This document shows positions 19,658 through 33,327 of a stretch of DNA of 64,000 nucleotides, one piece after another (positions within the stretch are counted from its first letter, which is position 1; each line of letters starts with the position of its first letter). This DNA comes from Hypomesus transpacificus (taxonomy: Eukaryota; Chordata; Actinopteri; Osmeriformes; Osmeridae). A program made the translations under genes and the position numbers. Where the stretch lies: NCBI RefSeq assembly GCF_021917145.1, contig NC_061073.1:8761361-8825360 (forward strand), in the 5' to 3' direction. The notes under the pieces are model-generated. The model searched no databases. It was not told the origin of the DNA and saw only the letters and a list, made by a program, of their open reading frames with translations.

Positions 19658-21738
19658 TCCCGGGCAGCAATTAGACTGCTTACAACTCTGTCATAAAAGT
19701 AATCCAAATCTATATTACCTTGATTACCTAAAGTGTGACAAAGCGTTTGCTATGATTAACTTGACATCGTTTCCTTCGACAGAAAGTCTATCCTCGGTGT
19801 GGAACACGGTTACAGCTGCCCTCCACTCGGTTGCCGCTATTATTCTGTCAGAGGCCGTCAGTAAAAGGCTAAACATCTGGACGCGCGCAGGGTCACGGAG
19901 GGAGCGCCACACATTCCCCCGGGGGCATGCTCACTCTCACTTCCACACAAAGACAGCGCAAAGGAGAGGCAGGTCCTGGATAGTGCGTTAGATACACTCG
20001 ATGATTTGCATCTTCATCATTCTTAAAAGGATGAACAGCGCGATTTCTGGACCGTAAAAGGCAAAACTGCAGTTGGTGTTCTGATCTGTCTTTGCTCCAG
20101 CTTGGCTCGCATTAACATCACTCGGGTCTCTGGTGGTCTGTTCGGTGTTAGCCACCCACTTACGCCCCTTGCCACTCCCCAGACAACTCCTCTCCTTTCT
20201 TTTCTTCCGTTGTTTTCTCTCTTTTTGGGTTGAAAAAAACTTTCCTCCTGTGGACTTGTTGATTCCTGAAGACCCTCTTTTGGTAATCAGCTAAAACCTG
20301 GTTTGGAGTTCTGGACTGGAGGGGAGCCAGCCCCTAGAAATGTGTGTGTGTGTGTGTGTGTGAGAGAGAAAGAGATAGTGAAAGCAGGGCTAATAATGAA
20401 TTGGTGTTTCATGTTGTCATGCTTCATACATAAAAAGTGCCCCCTTTTATAGCCTGCATTGTAGGCCTAGGTCTTTAAGTGTTTGACCCAGCCTTCCCTT
20501 GCCCCTGCCCCCAGCCCCCCTCATCCATTCCTGAACAATAGTTTAGAGGGGAATGGACCCATAGGATGAGATGTTCTTCCAAGAATCTACACCCCCAATG
20601 AACACAAACACAGTCACATATCCTGGAGTCAGGCGGGTTTTCCAGATGCAGACTTGTGATATTGGCCCACAGGTGTTTTATCTACCAGAAAACAGGAACC
20701 ACCTCAATCTACCTGGGGGATCTACTTGTTTGAACTGTTGTGAGCTCTTGTCTCCACAAGCACAGCACAGACAAGACATCAATCAGAGTGTGTGTGTGTG
20801 TGTGTCTCTGTGTGTTGAGTGGGGGGTCTTGTGGGGTTGTTAGGTGATGAGACACAGATCAATTGAGATAGGATTATGATGCACATATCACACATGCGCT
20901 GTTAAGAGAATACTTGATAGATATCCTCTCTGACCCACACCCTAACCCTAACTGTCCAACAAATCAATATCAGCCACTCTGAGACCATGTTTCTTATAAA
21001 GGCAACAGTAGCTACTCCAGTATAGGGCCTCGATGTCCCTCCGACCAGTCACCACAGCAGGACCAGCAGGCAGGGGAATGTGGCTGTTATTTATTTAGGG
21101 GGACTTGTGTTCATGTCACACCACACATAGAACATCGTTAAAGCATGCAGGGAATGTTTACTAAAGGAGCTACCATTGATGTTAATTAGGTCATAATAGA
21201 GGGTGGAATGAGAGGACTGAAAAAAGCGTCTTTCCACATTTACATATAAAGAAGAATTGTCTCATGATGTGGGGTTGAGTTTTTCTGTTACAGGCTGATC
21301 TGTTACTAACATGAGCATTGTTCCAAACATTACAATCACATGAACCAATAACTTCAGAACTGAATGCAATCAAAAAGGTAAATCAGTATTTATTTCATGG
21401 GATACCATTTATTTATATCACAGTTTGAATACTGACAAGTCAGTGGGTAAACTAGTCACATATTATGGATTACTTATGAAATGGAAGGCAGTTTATAGAG
21501 ACATAGACAGTAGGTATACAGAAACCTCCATTAACAACAACCAATTATAATTGGTACAATTGCATTGTACTTAATAAATAACCACTGACAATATTATTAT
21601 ATTAAATCGTATATAAAATGTGTAAGATTTTTGTTATGTGATGATAGTGGATATCAATATTTGACGTCTACCCCAGACACAATGTGGAATCCAATTCAGT
21701 CAGTCTTCAGTCAGTGTCTCTGATTGGTCTGCGAATAC
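19658..21738. other. Intergenic: kcp 5' side and cadherin 3' side
   Basis: No coding exon seen. The kcp promoter and 5' UTR should lie just above 19657; I see no clear TATA box. A candidate AATAAA for the cadherin gene (minus) is at 21394-21389, about 345 bases after its stop. A GT run lies at 20341-20362. Confidence 0.6.
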
Positions 21739-23954
21739 TTACTTCTTTGCGCCAGGTCGGAAGGTGAGGAAGACGGGCTGTAGGCGTTCAAGGGCTCTCG
21801 CCAGCTCATCATCCTCCTTTTCGTATTCCTCGTTCCTCACACAGTTCTGCTCTGCATCATCTTCATCCCCCTGAATGTCCTCCTCATCCTCTTTGTCACT
21901 GCCAGGGGTCCCTCCAGAGTGCGAGCGTGCCCGCTGCTTCCCCGTTGTGCCCGCTCCCGCCTCCCTGGGCGTGTGGGTCTTCCCGGAGCAAGGTGGGGGG
22001 CTGTTTACCTCGGACGGTGTTTCGGGTGGAGAGGGGGAGGTGACCCGCCATTGGACGGAGGGAGGTGCCGCGTGGGTGGGTGTATCGATGGACAGCGCGG
22101 GGGACTCTGGGGTGTGGGAGGATTCGGGGGTGGGTGGGGGTGTGCCTGTGTCCTCGGGGATGGGGGGTGTAAGCACCAGTGGGGGTCGTGAGAGAGGCAG
22201 AGGTGGGAGTTGAGCGGGGGGGTCTTGTTGTGTGGGTGTACCACTGGGCACCCCTGAGTTGACCTTAGGTGGGACCGAGTGCTTCGGTGGCTGGGGTGAA
22301 GTGAGTAAAGTAACTGTTGAAAGAGTGGGGAGGTATGGATGGAAAGGTGTGGCTCTGTGGATGGAGATGGGGGAAGACATGGGTGAAGGAGGACTGGTGT
22401 TTTGGAGAGCAGGAGACTGAAGAGGAGGGCTGGAGGGGGCAGAAGATGGAGCAGGACTGGTGCTGGGGGGAGCAGGGCTGGAAGAGATACTGGAAGATGG
22501 AGGGGTGCAGCAGGGTGGTGCACACATGGTATCGAGCAGTGCAGGGCTGATGTTATTCAAGGTGGGGCTGAGGCCGGGGAGAGGCAGGTTAGACTTGCTG
22601 GGGGGATCGAGGCCTCCGTTGGGGCCATTCCTGAGGTAGATATCCTGTTTGCCCTGGAGGTCGAAGGTGGAGGGGCAGTTGGTGAGAGCCTCATTGTGGT
22701 AGATAACCTCATCGCGGACAGGCACGGGATTGCGTTGGCTCACCTGAGGAGGACAGGACAGTTAGAGAGAAACGGTGACGGAACACGCACCAGCAAGGGT
22801 CACAACCAGCCTGAAGATGAGATGAGAGGAGGAGGAAGAAGAAGAGGATGAAGAAACAGACAACTCACCAGCTGGAACCACCGTAAACTCTAGGGGGCAG
22901 TGGAGAAGACAGAAGACAACATGAGTCACAAAGAGTCATTGATGCGTGTGTAGGTGTGTTTGTTTCTTCACATCCAGGGCGTGAGGGGTTATGAAGGTTT
23001 AACGATGGCCGTCTCACCACGTTGGGGTGTTTGGCCTGGGCCACACAGCCCCGGTTGGAGGGCTCGCTCTTCCCCCAGTGTCTCCGGAGCAGGTGCATCA
23101 TGGCCCACAGGATGCACATCAGCATGCTCATGAGCACGCAACACAGGCCTACAGCTTTGCCCAAACGACAGGCGTTCATGCGCCCCACCTCCCCCAGCGG
23201 GCCCTGAGGTACTGCACACACACACACACACGCTACATCAAGTCGACAACATTTGCATGTTTATTGAAGCGTGTTGGTGTTTGCATGTGGAGGTGTACGT
23301 GTGTGTTACCTTCTTGTCCAGCATACAACACCTGCACCAGTATAGATGCCTGGGCCGTTTCACCAGACTCCTGATCCAAAGCCACTACCTGGACCACATC
23401 ATCACAACAGGGTGAGCTCTGCCCGGTCTGACCACCTCATCACCATGACACGCCCTCTCACGTAACAGACACCGGGATCCACCCAATCACAGCTCACCTC
23501 TAGCCTGTGTTTCTGCGATGGCATCAGCTCGTTGGTCCGAGCGATCAGAAGCCCATCCTGTGTGACTTGATAGAACTGCGTGTGCTCAGATGTGGGATTC
23601 AGGAAGAATTGGATCCTGTGATTGATTCCCTGGCGATTGAAGGAGTGAATGGATTGCGTCAGACGCTGTGTGAGTGTGTACGTTTGTGCGTGTGTCTGTG
23701 TGTGCGTGCACATACGTCTGTGAAGTCCTGGTCCTGCACATGCAGCATCAGCACCGTGTTGCCGTAGGTGTTGACCAGGGAGACGGGGCTGTTGCCCTCC
23801 ATCACAAAGCCCCGGTATGCAGCCCGGTCAAACTGCGGAGGGAACCGGTTCACTGCCAGAACACGGATCAGCACTGTGGCAACCGAGTACTTCCGAGGGT
23901 CATCCCTCTGGTATGCCTGAGAGGGAAGGAGAGAGACAGAGAGAGAGAGAGAGG

Positions 23955-23998
<44 letters not shown>

Positions 23999-24197
23999 AA
24001 GAGAGAGGGAAGAGAAAGTTTACTGTGAGCTTGCGTGTAATCTGAACTTGACCTGCATGTGTTTGTGTCACCATAAATCACCATGATTCGTAGACGCAGT
24101 GTTGGTGTGAGGAGTCTGTCTTCCACTCCCCGAGTTAGTCTGACTTCCCCTGTCACTTCATCCATTAGAAATCGGCCATTATCGGCCCCTGGCCATG

Positions 24198-24235
<38 letters not shown>

Positions 24236-26327
24236 GGGCACCACAGTTTCATCACGTGATGCTGTGTGGCATCCCACTAAATGTATTTCTAGTGTGTTTT
24301 GTAGCTATGATGTGTGTGTGTGTGTGTGTGTGGTATAGAGTAGCATACTGTTAAGTACCTGACAGGATGGTGTAGTTGAGCGGAGAACTGAGACTTCTGT
24401 CCCCGTCTACAGCGTGGATAGGTCCAGGAGAGAAGTCCAGGACAATATCCTACAGCACAGACGCCACACTCAAACATGACACCATCACAACAGGCCCAAA
24501 ACACACCAGGCGAGAGGTATATATATGGGGTGGATTTATCTCAGGGGTAGAGAATTTGACTGCAAATGAAGAGGCTTATTTGACGCTTTGGACAAAAGCT
24601 GGTCTGCTAAACGAAGACGTCATGTGAAATAAATGAGGCCGTTTATTACAAAAAACAACAACAAAAAATATGGAGGACCTGTTCTCCTTCTGTGACGTTG
24701 ACAGAGTACACAGGGTTGGCGCAGATGCGACTCGATTGGTCCTGGAAGAGTAGCGTGCAGGGCAGGAACTGTGGGTACTGGTCGTCTCCGTCTGTGACGT
24801 CGATGGTGAGCGTGATGCTGGTCATGTACTGCTCCGGCGTGTTCATCTCCTGCAGCACAGCAGACCCACACACAATGAAGCCCACAGGGCCTACGGCGGC
24901 CACGGCGTGAAACAGCCCGAGAGTTCAACAGGTGTGGGGAGGGTACCGTGGCGTGGATGGTCACGTTCAGCTGGGTCTTGGTCTCATAGTCCAGAGGTTT
25001 CACAAGCATCACAGTCCCACTGTTAGGGAGGTCCACCTTGAAGTAATCGGCGTCAGACTGAACACACACACACGCACACATGTTTATGGTGGTGCAGTGG
25101 GGATAGCTACATACTGTTTCTGATCATGGGTTTCTTGTGAGCACGTGTTCATGTCGTACCGATGATTGGTCAATGGAGTATATGATGGTGTCTCCATCGG
25201 CATCAACAGCCAGGACAGAGAACACCAATGTGTTCACAGCGGTCAGCTGGACAACCAGGAAGAGGCAGATCATCAGTAAAACCAGCAGTTCATGGAGAGA
25301 AATCTGTATGCTTTTTATCAGCGTGTGTGTCTGTGTGTATGCGTGGAAGGCAGGCGCTGTGTGTTCCTACCTCACTGATAATGAGTGGCTGGACAGTAGT
25401 ATTTACAAACACAGGCGAATTATCATTCTCATTCAGAATCTCCACCATGATCCTATATTTATTCTGCAACACAAATACGCCCATTTTAACACACCATTCC
25501 ACAGCAAAGGGGACCAGCAAATACAGAAACGGATGTACCTGAACATTGTGATCTTCATAGCAAGTCAGCGCCGCCATAAGGATTTGCCCCTGCGCCTGAA
25601 AATCAACACCGTAATCTCTTTATCTCTTTTGCGCCAAATTAGATCTAGTGAGGTAAAGCACCTGGAATAGGACGAGGGGGACAGGTTTAGTCCAGTCACT
25701 TCCTGTGTTCATATGTGGTCCAGTGATTTGCTGCGTCATTGACACACCCTGTTCTAATGCATCATATTGAGTCCAGGCTAGGACACATGGGAAGACCAGA
25801 CAACTGTGCTGACAACTATGACTGACTCCAGACAGATCTTCCATAGCCTCTTTACTGTTCAAATGTAATAAAGAGCACTGGTCCATGTTTTGGAGAAACA
25901 TGATCCATCTGTGCTTACTTCTCTATCCAGGACCTTCTCTGATGATGTGTTGAGTCGGAGGTTTATGCCCTCCAGGAAGAACCAATCAGCATCCTGCCCG
26001 GTGAGGCTCCAGTGAATCCCATTGGCTGGCTCTGTGTCTACAACTAGCTCAGCGACGAGCTGTCCCATGTGACTGTTCTCTCGGACGGTCGCAAACACAT
26101 CCTGGCCTTCAAAACATCCTCCCCAACCGGACATGCCTGTACAGGCACACACACACCGATTTTCCCATTATTTTTGATGGTCAACTCTGACTTCAAGTCA
26201 TATGTGGGGAAAAAGGTTCAAATTGGTGTTTACCTGAGGTTCTGTGTAGGGAGACATATAGCACCAAAGAGGAGGCCAGCAACTTCAACAGAGGCAGCCT
26301 CCATTGCTGCAGCCTAGCCCGGGGCAT
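21739..26327 (-). CDS. Cadherin-related transmembrane protein, four EC repeats, proline-rich tail
   Basis: Fifteen exons with consistent phases: 26327-26234, 26136-25919, 25595-25539, 25463-25371, 25246-25160, 25057-24947, 24849-24679, 24449-24359, 24188-24082, 23916-23716, 23629-23498, 23388-23310, 23211-23018, 22889-22869, 22743-21739; 886 residues. Exon 1 encodes a signal peptide (MPRARLQQWRLPLLKLLASS, then LVLYVSL). Four cadherin repeats follow, with ILNENDNSPVF, VDADGD, LDYETKTQLNVTIHAT, DVTDGDDQYPQF and VLAVNRFPPQF as calcium-site or linker motifs. The membrane segment is LCCVLMSMLMCILWAMMHLL followed by RRHWGK. The 334-residue last exon is rich in Pro, Ser and Thr, then acidic, ending FRPGAKK. 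Four repeats suggest a CDHR5-like family member, but EC3 is atypical, the mucin-like stalk is absent, and I do not assign a symbol. Probably a cell-surface adhesion protein. Confidence 0.85.
24514..24628 (+). mobile_element. Diverged tRNA-derived SINE in a cadherin-gene intron
   Basis: The head reads tcaggggtagagaatttgac, similar to a tRNA A-box region, and the tail reads cgctttggacaaaagctggt, a mutated form of the common fish SINE tail. It lies between the exons at 24449 and 24679. Confidence 0.55.
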
Positions 26328-29092
26328 CCCTGGGCTGAGCAGGCCTCGGGCTCAGTTCCAGCCCCTGGTCTTGGCTCTTGACCAGGCCTCAGGTGTCACT
26401 TCTTCTACCACAACCCCTTGCCTGCTCTAGTCAGCTTCTGGAAGACATAGGGAGTGGTGGAAAGTCTGTCAAGCTAAAGCCGTGCAAAAGGTAAGGGAAC
26501 TGTAATAGAATTCGAATGATCACAAGGTCAAGATTCTCAGTACCCTACCCAAACACGCACTGACACGCTTACGCTCTGCGCTTTCGCCTTTAATTCCCTC
26601 CAATCCCTGTAAGTGGGTTTTCAGCTCTCCTGTCTGAGTGAGACAGACCACTCTCCCCTGTCTCAGGTTGGGACAGACCACTCTCTCTCTCCTCCCCCTA
26701 TCCCCCTCTCCATTCTCGAAACACATTCCCCGACACTCAAAACTCTCTGACATCTCTCTGACGTAAACGCAGACATCCACAAACAAGATTGATCGGGACC
26801 GTTCATTCTTTGTACATGCTGAAGTGTCCTTAGTAGTCCAGTGTGCTGTCATTATGTGTCAGCCTTGTGTCATCGATAATACAAGTGTTGGAAGACGGGG
26901 AATCCTCTTGGCTGGAGCTGTGCCACCCTATCTCTCTCGTACACACACGCTCACACACATCATCCTATGCTGACTGACCTGTGGGAGTCAGATCCGTAGA
27001 AAGTCCTCTGCGATTCTCCCTCTGCTCGACATTTGGGAAAAACATCATCACTCCTCCTCCTCCGCACCGTCCTGTTCTGTCCGACTGCCTCGCAGCGATA
27101 CACACACGCTGTCACACACACGCTGTCACACACACAGACACACTCTCGAGCGTACGGCACTGCCGAGAAAATACCTCAGGCTGTACACAGGTTAAAACAG
27201 GAACAGACAGCAGCCCAGGGGGAGTGTTTTGCGAGGATTACTGTCAGCTCAGAGGCTAAACCATGAAGGTGGGCTTCCCCTGACCCAGGCTTGAAAACTG
27301 GCCAATCACAGCTCCGGTAGCTAACACACTGGCACCCTGATGGGAAGTCAGAGATAAGAGTCACAGGTCACTGTTTGATTGACACCAGTCTGATATCAAA
27401 GCAGATTATGTGTGATAATGACTCAACCTAATCTAAAAATAAACTTTGATACTGGTCCTTGAATGTGTGTAATGTCATTAAACAACACAGATTAAGAGTT
27501 ATGCTGGTATATACAATTTGGTCCAATGTGTTTCCCTTAACTGTTTTTGGAAAGAACATCTATTTGATTAACACATTCTGACAGGGATTACCTATCAAAC
27601 GTCAGCTTTTCACTTGGCATGGGATTAACCTAAATCTCCAAAGACAGATACTGGCGCATGGGCACTCTCGCACGCAAGGCATACGTACACACAAGAGCTG
27701 GGTATATGCACATTAGTACATTTGTCAATAAGTCAATGTTCAAATGTATTGTATGACCTTTTATTGGAGAAAGGCATTTTTTGGACCCTGAATTGGACCT
27801 GCTTGTTACAGTACTGCTCTGTCTGTAGTTATTTTCATCTAAATATAGTGAAGTCACTAGTGAAAGGCCCATCGATTCAGTGAACAAGTTATCAAAAAAC
27901 AAACAAAAACCAGCTTTATCATATTAAAATACATTACAATGTCATAACACACAACTTATTGACAGTGGTTATAAAGTGTGGCAGAGGTTAGGAGAATAAT
28001 ACAAATATTGATAGAGGTACAGAACAAACCTTCACAGAGATAACAGAGAAGGCCTTAAAAACAGTCCTTTGAAAGTCTATTTCCTAAAGCCTTCAATATA
28101 CGCCTTTAAAATTGGCACAAAAAATATACAAATGTGTGTATGCATTTCTGGTGAAGGTTTAGTTGACATGCAGGCATCGACCAATCTCAAACTTACATCA
28201 TTAAAGAGGAAAAAGGCACAAAGTGACGACAGCACAAAAGAAAAACACAGAGGCCTTTCCCTTTGGGGACGAGAGGAAAAAGAAAGATGGGCAGACAACC
28301 AGTGACCCAAATAGGGGCTGATGACATAGCTCTACTGGACACACCCCTGGGCGGAGCTAGTGTCACTCAACCCCCCCCCCCCCCCCCTTTAGCTGGCACT
28401 GTGAACATCACGGGGGGCAGTGAGGACCGGTGCTGGCAGACGCACCCCCCTGGGCCACAGGTGCTACCGTATTGCACGAGTATACAACAGTCTTCAATGG
28501 CCCCAAAGCAGAAGCCTTGACTCAAACATGGTTTACCGTGGCTAGCCATGGATTTGGGACTGGGCCCAGGTGTTTCACAATTAAAATGATCTGCATTAAG
28601 GATTCCTTGTTCAGTGCATCACAGAATACTGCAACACTACACACGTGCCACTCTGCAGTTCACTGCATACGTGACCTAAAAGGTGTCAATATGGCTACTA
28701 AACTAAAACAAAACTCAAAGGGGTTTATATAGAGTCAGTCAAACAGAACCATAAGGGATTTGCACACGACACAGATATGAAGGAAATACTGCTTGTTCTT
28801 TTGCTCATTCTTGATTTGGTCGCAGCAAAAGTAGAGAAGAGGCGAGGATATATCGGTTGGCCACGGTTGGGGTGCCGTCAACTACCAGGCGACACCAGCT
28901 GTGCACCCCTCTGAGCATACTCATATGTCTAAGGGATTACGATGAAGATTGCAAATAAATTACTGTCCATAGCATTAGCGTGGCAGGGCGGGGGTCCCCC
29001 CCACCAGTGCACTGCTTCTCACCAGAGCCTAAAGTAGAGCACTTCCAAGGGGAACAGAGTGTCAGTAGAGAGGAGCTCCGCGCCCTCGCGAC
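26328..29092. other. Cadherin gene 5' region and calumenin 3' UTR
   Basis: Just above 26327 lies the presumed 5' UTR and promoter of the cadherin-related gene. From 29092 downward is the calumenin 3' UTR; a candidate AATAAA (minus) at 27765-27760 would give about 1.3 kb of UTR. A poly-C run lies at 28371-28387. No coding sequence seen. Confidence 0.6.
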
Positions 29093-30532
29093 TTAGAACT
29101 CATCGTGTCGGGCCAGGGCTTCCCCAAAGTCTGTGGCCTGACTGCCCACAAACAGGTCGTACTTCTCCACGATCTCCGCCTTGGTCAGACGGCCGTCCTA
29201 GTGGAGAAACAGCACAGACGTTAGCCACTGGTTAGCTGTTTAGCTTCTGTGTGCTTGATTGAGAATAATGGGAGAACGCCGGCAGTGCAAAACACACTGA
29301 CGCAAAGGTGAGCATGCACACGCACGCACGCACGTACACACACACACACACCTTGTCTGCATCAGACTCGTAGACCAGGTGCTTGGCCTCGGCCTCTGCG
29401 TGGTCATAGTCGGAGGGCAGTATCCAGTCTCTGGTCTCTTCCTTGTCCATGCGGCCATCTTTGTTCTTGTCTCGGAACTCTGTGAACTGCTCCCTCTCTG
29501 TCTTCACCCATTCTGGCTCTGATGGGTCCCCCTCCTGGTTGTACATGTCACCTGCAGGTGACATGAGTAAGGAATGTGAGAGGGACTTACTGCTGGAATG
29601 CCTATGTAATGCACCTGGTCAAATGTAGACCATTCATTGACACAATACAACCAAAACTGTTATAACAATGCACTTATAATTGACTTTCTGCTACTTTGTA
29701 CATGCACCATTTGTGTGTCGATTTTGATCAAAGTGGATAAATGAATACATTGACAAATGTAAATAACTGCCTCACTTGCCTATAAGTTATAACCCACCTA
29801 TGTACTCCTCTAGGTCGATGAAACCATCTCCATTTTTGTCTATGTCCTCCATGGTCTCCTACAGCAAGGAAGGAGAGCACAGTGCATGAAGACCAAGGTT
29901 ACCATTCAAAACAAACAAGTTCCAATCCAGTACCTGTATGCGTAAATGTGTACATTTCTATGTCCAGTATTTGTTTGCGTAAGTGTGTACTTGTGGGTGC
30001 GTGACCCACCAGCACTACTATGTCCTTCATATGGTCATACTCCTCAGGGTGGAGGAAGGCTGTGAACTCCTCCTTATTTGCTTTACTGTCTGCATCCAGG
30101 TCGGCCATCTTGAACCTTCTCTCGTCCCGAGCCATCATCTGTCTGTAGCTGAAGCCATCTTCGGGGTCTGGATCATCTGAAGATCGCACAGATGGGTCAA
30201 CCAACGTGCACTGGTGGAGGTTTGTCATGTTTTGTTCTTTTTATTTTTTTAGGTTAACAGCAAAATTATAGCTTTGTGTTCCTTTGCAAGGAAGGACATG
30301 GATTCATGTGTGCTGACAAGCGTGTACTTACCAAGTATATATCCATATGTGGCATTTCTGTATTCCTCCCAGGACACCTGACCATCCCCGTTGAGGTCAT
30401 GACCCTTCCACTGGCGGTCCACATCATCGTAGATCCATCTCTTCTGAGCGTGCTTAATCCACTTTTTCATCTCTTCAGTAGACACATATCCATCTCTGTC
30501 CTCATCTATACGATCTACCAGCATACTAAAGC

Positions 30533-30576
<44 letters not shown>

Positions 30577-30872
30577 CGTTAAAATAGGCAGTTTAAGAGA
30601 GCATGTATATTTTCGCGAGTGTGAGATGGTGTGAGACGTGTGTTTTACCCGAGTCTCTCTTTGCTCTCTTCCGGTGTTAGTTGGTCAAAGGTCTTGGCCT
30701 CATCCTGTCCCAGAAAGGCTTCGTGGTCGTAGTCAAAGTTCTCCTGGTCATCGTGATCCCGGTCGCTGAGCAGATCGTCATGGTGGACACGGTCCTTCTT
30801 CTCCGTGGGTTTACTGGTGGCGTAAACCACACACAGTGCAAAGCACATCATGATAAATGGTCGCAGCTCCAT
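29093..30872 (-). CDS. calu: Calumenin, CREC-family EF-hand protein
   Basis: Six coding exons: 30872-30649, 30525-30332, 30176-30010, 29858-29798, 29551-29352, 29197-29093; phases 2, 1, 0, 1, 0; 316 residues, close to human calumenin. The start [20 protein letters not shown] is a signal peptide; an in-frame upstream extension is not signal-like. EF-hand loops include [48 protein letters not shown] and [12 protein letters not shown]; a sixth starts [12 protein letters not shown] across the last junction. The end is HDEF, the ER-retention variant typical of calumenin. It binds Ca2+ with low affinity in the ER and secretory pathway. Teleosts may have two copies (calua, calub); I cannot tell which this is. 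Confidence 0.96.
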
Positions 30873-33327
30873 CGTCACAAACACACACTGCCTAAGACAG
30901 AGGAGAGAAAGGGATCGGTGTAAATAACACATTTAAGTAGTACAGGGATCAGTTAAGTGATGTCTTTTATTCTTAGTGGGTGTAAATCCGTGATTTGCAT
31001 AAATTACTTCCGACAGATGAAAGCTGAATTGCTTAGTAGTATTAGTGCAGTAAACTTTATGTCAGTCTGATGCATTATTTTAATGTCTACCCTTCGTTTC
31101 TCATTTTTCGACATCTAGGCATCACCCATCTATATATTCCGCAACACAGGGACAGTGAATTGTAATTTAAAAGACAAGCGTATGTGTAGATTATCCATAG
31201 TACCGAAACATAAATGTGGGTTTGTCGAATTTACTAACTTGACCATACAGCAAGCTAACTGTAGCTAGCTAACTACTGTACCAGTACTAGTAACCTCTGT
31301 TGACTACGTCCACTTCACCTGGCATGCTACTAATAGCATAGATTTAGTCAATCTACTTGTATTTATAGACTAGTGTTTCCTTACATTGCCATTTCTCCTT
31401 TTTCAAACAAAAGACAATTAAACTTACCGGTCTCTTTTTTTTGTCTATCGGGTCTGGATATTGAAGCAGCGTCAAGCCAGCCTCAATAACGAATCTCATT
31501 TCCGGTTGATTTCATTAAAAGTATTTCAAAGTAAAGGTCACGGGACGAAATCTACTTGGCATGATTTGACAGGGGAAAATTTAACCCTCTTTCCCAATAG
31601 GGTCGTGATATGTTACAAGATATGTTACAGCTACATGAACGCGATAAGAAATATGTGTTTCACAACGTGAAATGTATTTAGGAATGTGAGAATAATGAGA
31701 GTACTAATAACAATAATATTAAATGGGATACTCTATCATGTACATGGCGTATGGGAAGCATTTTCCAACTGTATCAATTGATGTTGACTGGTGCTCTAAG
31801 TGTCTTTGGAATTTCAAAAAGTGGGGCTCAGAACACTTGTTATTGGCTACATGTTAATTAATCCCATGGCCATGTATGCAATGTACAAACAAAATATCAG
31901 GTTTGTTAGTACATTTTTATGGCTGGTTTCCTAAGCCTCACTGAGTGTCCAAAATATGTTTAATATTAATGGAGGCTATGTATAATCCGTATGTCCAATT
32001 TATTATTACTTTGACAAAAAGTTGTTAATAATATTAACAAACATGTTTTTTGTACTTTCTGTGCATTTTGACATGTTAATTTACTTATTTTACAGCTTGG
32101 TACAAATAACAAGACTGATCAATTACAATGATTTTAATTTATATTGACTCCGCTTTTCAACTGGGATTTACTTATAACAGTTATGTCTCGGACGTCTCAG
32201 GCTCTTACTTTGAAAGCAAATTCATGAACCCGGAAATGTAGTTGAAGACTATTGAGGCTAGTTTCACGGTAGTGGACGTGGTGGACGTTCACTCCGGCCC
32301 GGATACACACCCTTTACTTTACCATCTTTTCCTGCCCTAGGACGAGCCCGATAGCCAATGGCGTTACAGATGCAGCTTTTTGGAACGCCATCACTCCAGT
32401 GCCTTGTCGCTCGTCTATTGGTCCACTTCAGAGCAGCATCGGTGATTGGATTGGCTTATAACCGCCACGTCCTCAACCCACATACTGCAACAATGTGTAA
32501 TATGTAAACTCCATTCATAAAAAGAACATTGAGTAAGGCAGTTTACAAATGCCTGTTTACTTATAAAACATGTAGACGTTTTTTAAAGAGTGCAAAAATT
32601 TCGAGCTATTTAAAAGCGTTTGCGATTATTCATTAGCCCAATTATACAGTCCCAAGTAGGGCTGACAATGTATTTCAGGATACATTTCAAGTGTACATGG
32701 ATTTACACATCCTATTGCTACTTCTTCTGAAAATGTATTGTCAGGGTCATTTTAGATCCAGTTGGCTTCAAGGTCACAAAAGTCTACAAAATATCAAACA
32801 TAAAAACAAGTTCAGGTGTATTTATTTCAACATCAATGGTTTCAATACAATATACAATATTAAGGTACTGCTAATGTTCTGCAGTAATCATATACTGTGT
32901 GGGCTGAAGGCAATACCACAAAACTAACCAACTACTTTAGGCATTCCCTAAAACATATGTTCAAGCTGTGGTGTATCACAATCAGTTTAAACATCAAAAT
33001 GGAAAGGAAAAATCTTCAGTTATTCATGTATTTCCTGTTCCACAATCAAGACAAATATATATTTTTGGTAGCCACATGAAGCTACATTGACACACCTTGT
33101 CAGTCATGAGCACTGTCTGGCTAACAGCTGTCACAGAGACATTGTTTGTAAAACAAAGTCACTAGGTGCACCAGGCAAGAGAAACTAAACACTCTTTCCT
33201 AGACCATTCAGTCAAGGACAGTTTTCTATATGTCGTCTGTCAGGCTCTTGCCAATCCTTCTGTATGCTCCTCGTCGTCCAGGTCACAGGGCTGTCAGTGA
33301 CTGATCTCAGCAGTGTCTAATGTTTGG
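30873..33327. other. Calumenin 5' UTR/promoter region and gtf3c6 3' UTR
   Basis: The calumenin start exon has acceptor-like sequence above the ATG (about 30895), and a likely non-coding first exon with a donor (CGGTAAGTTT, minus) lies near 31430-31450. AT-rich DNA follows. A candidate AATAAA for gtf3c6 (minus) lies at 32826-32821, about 500 bases past its stop. No other gene seen. Confidence 0.55.
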
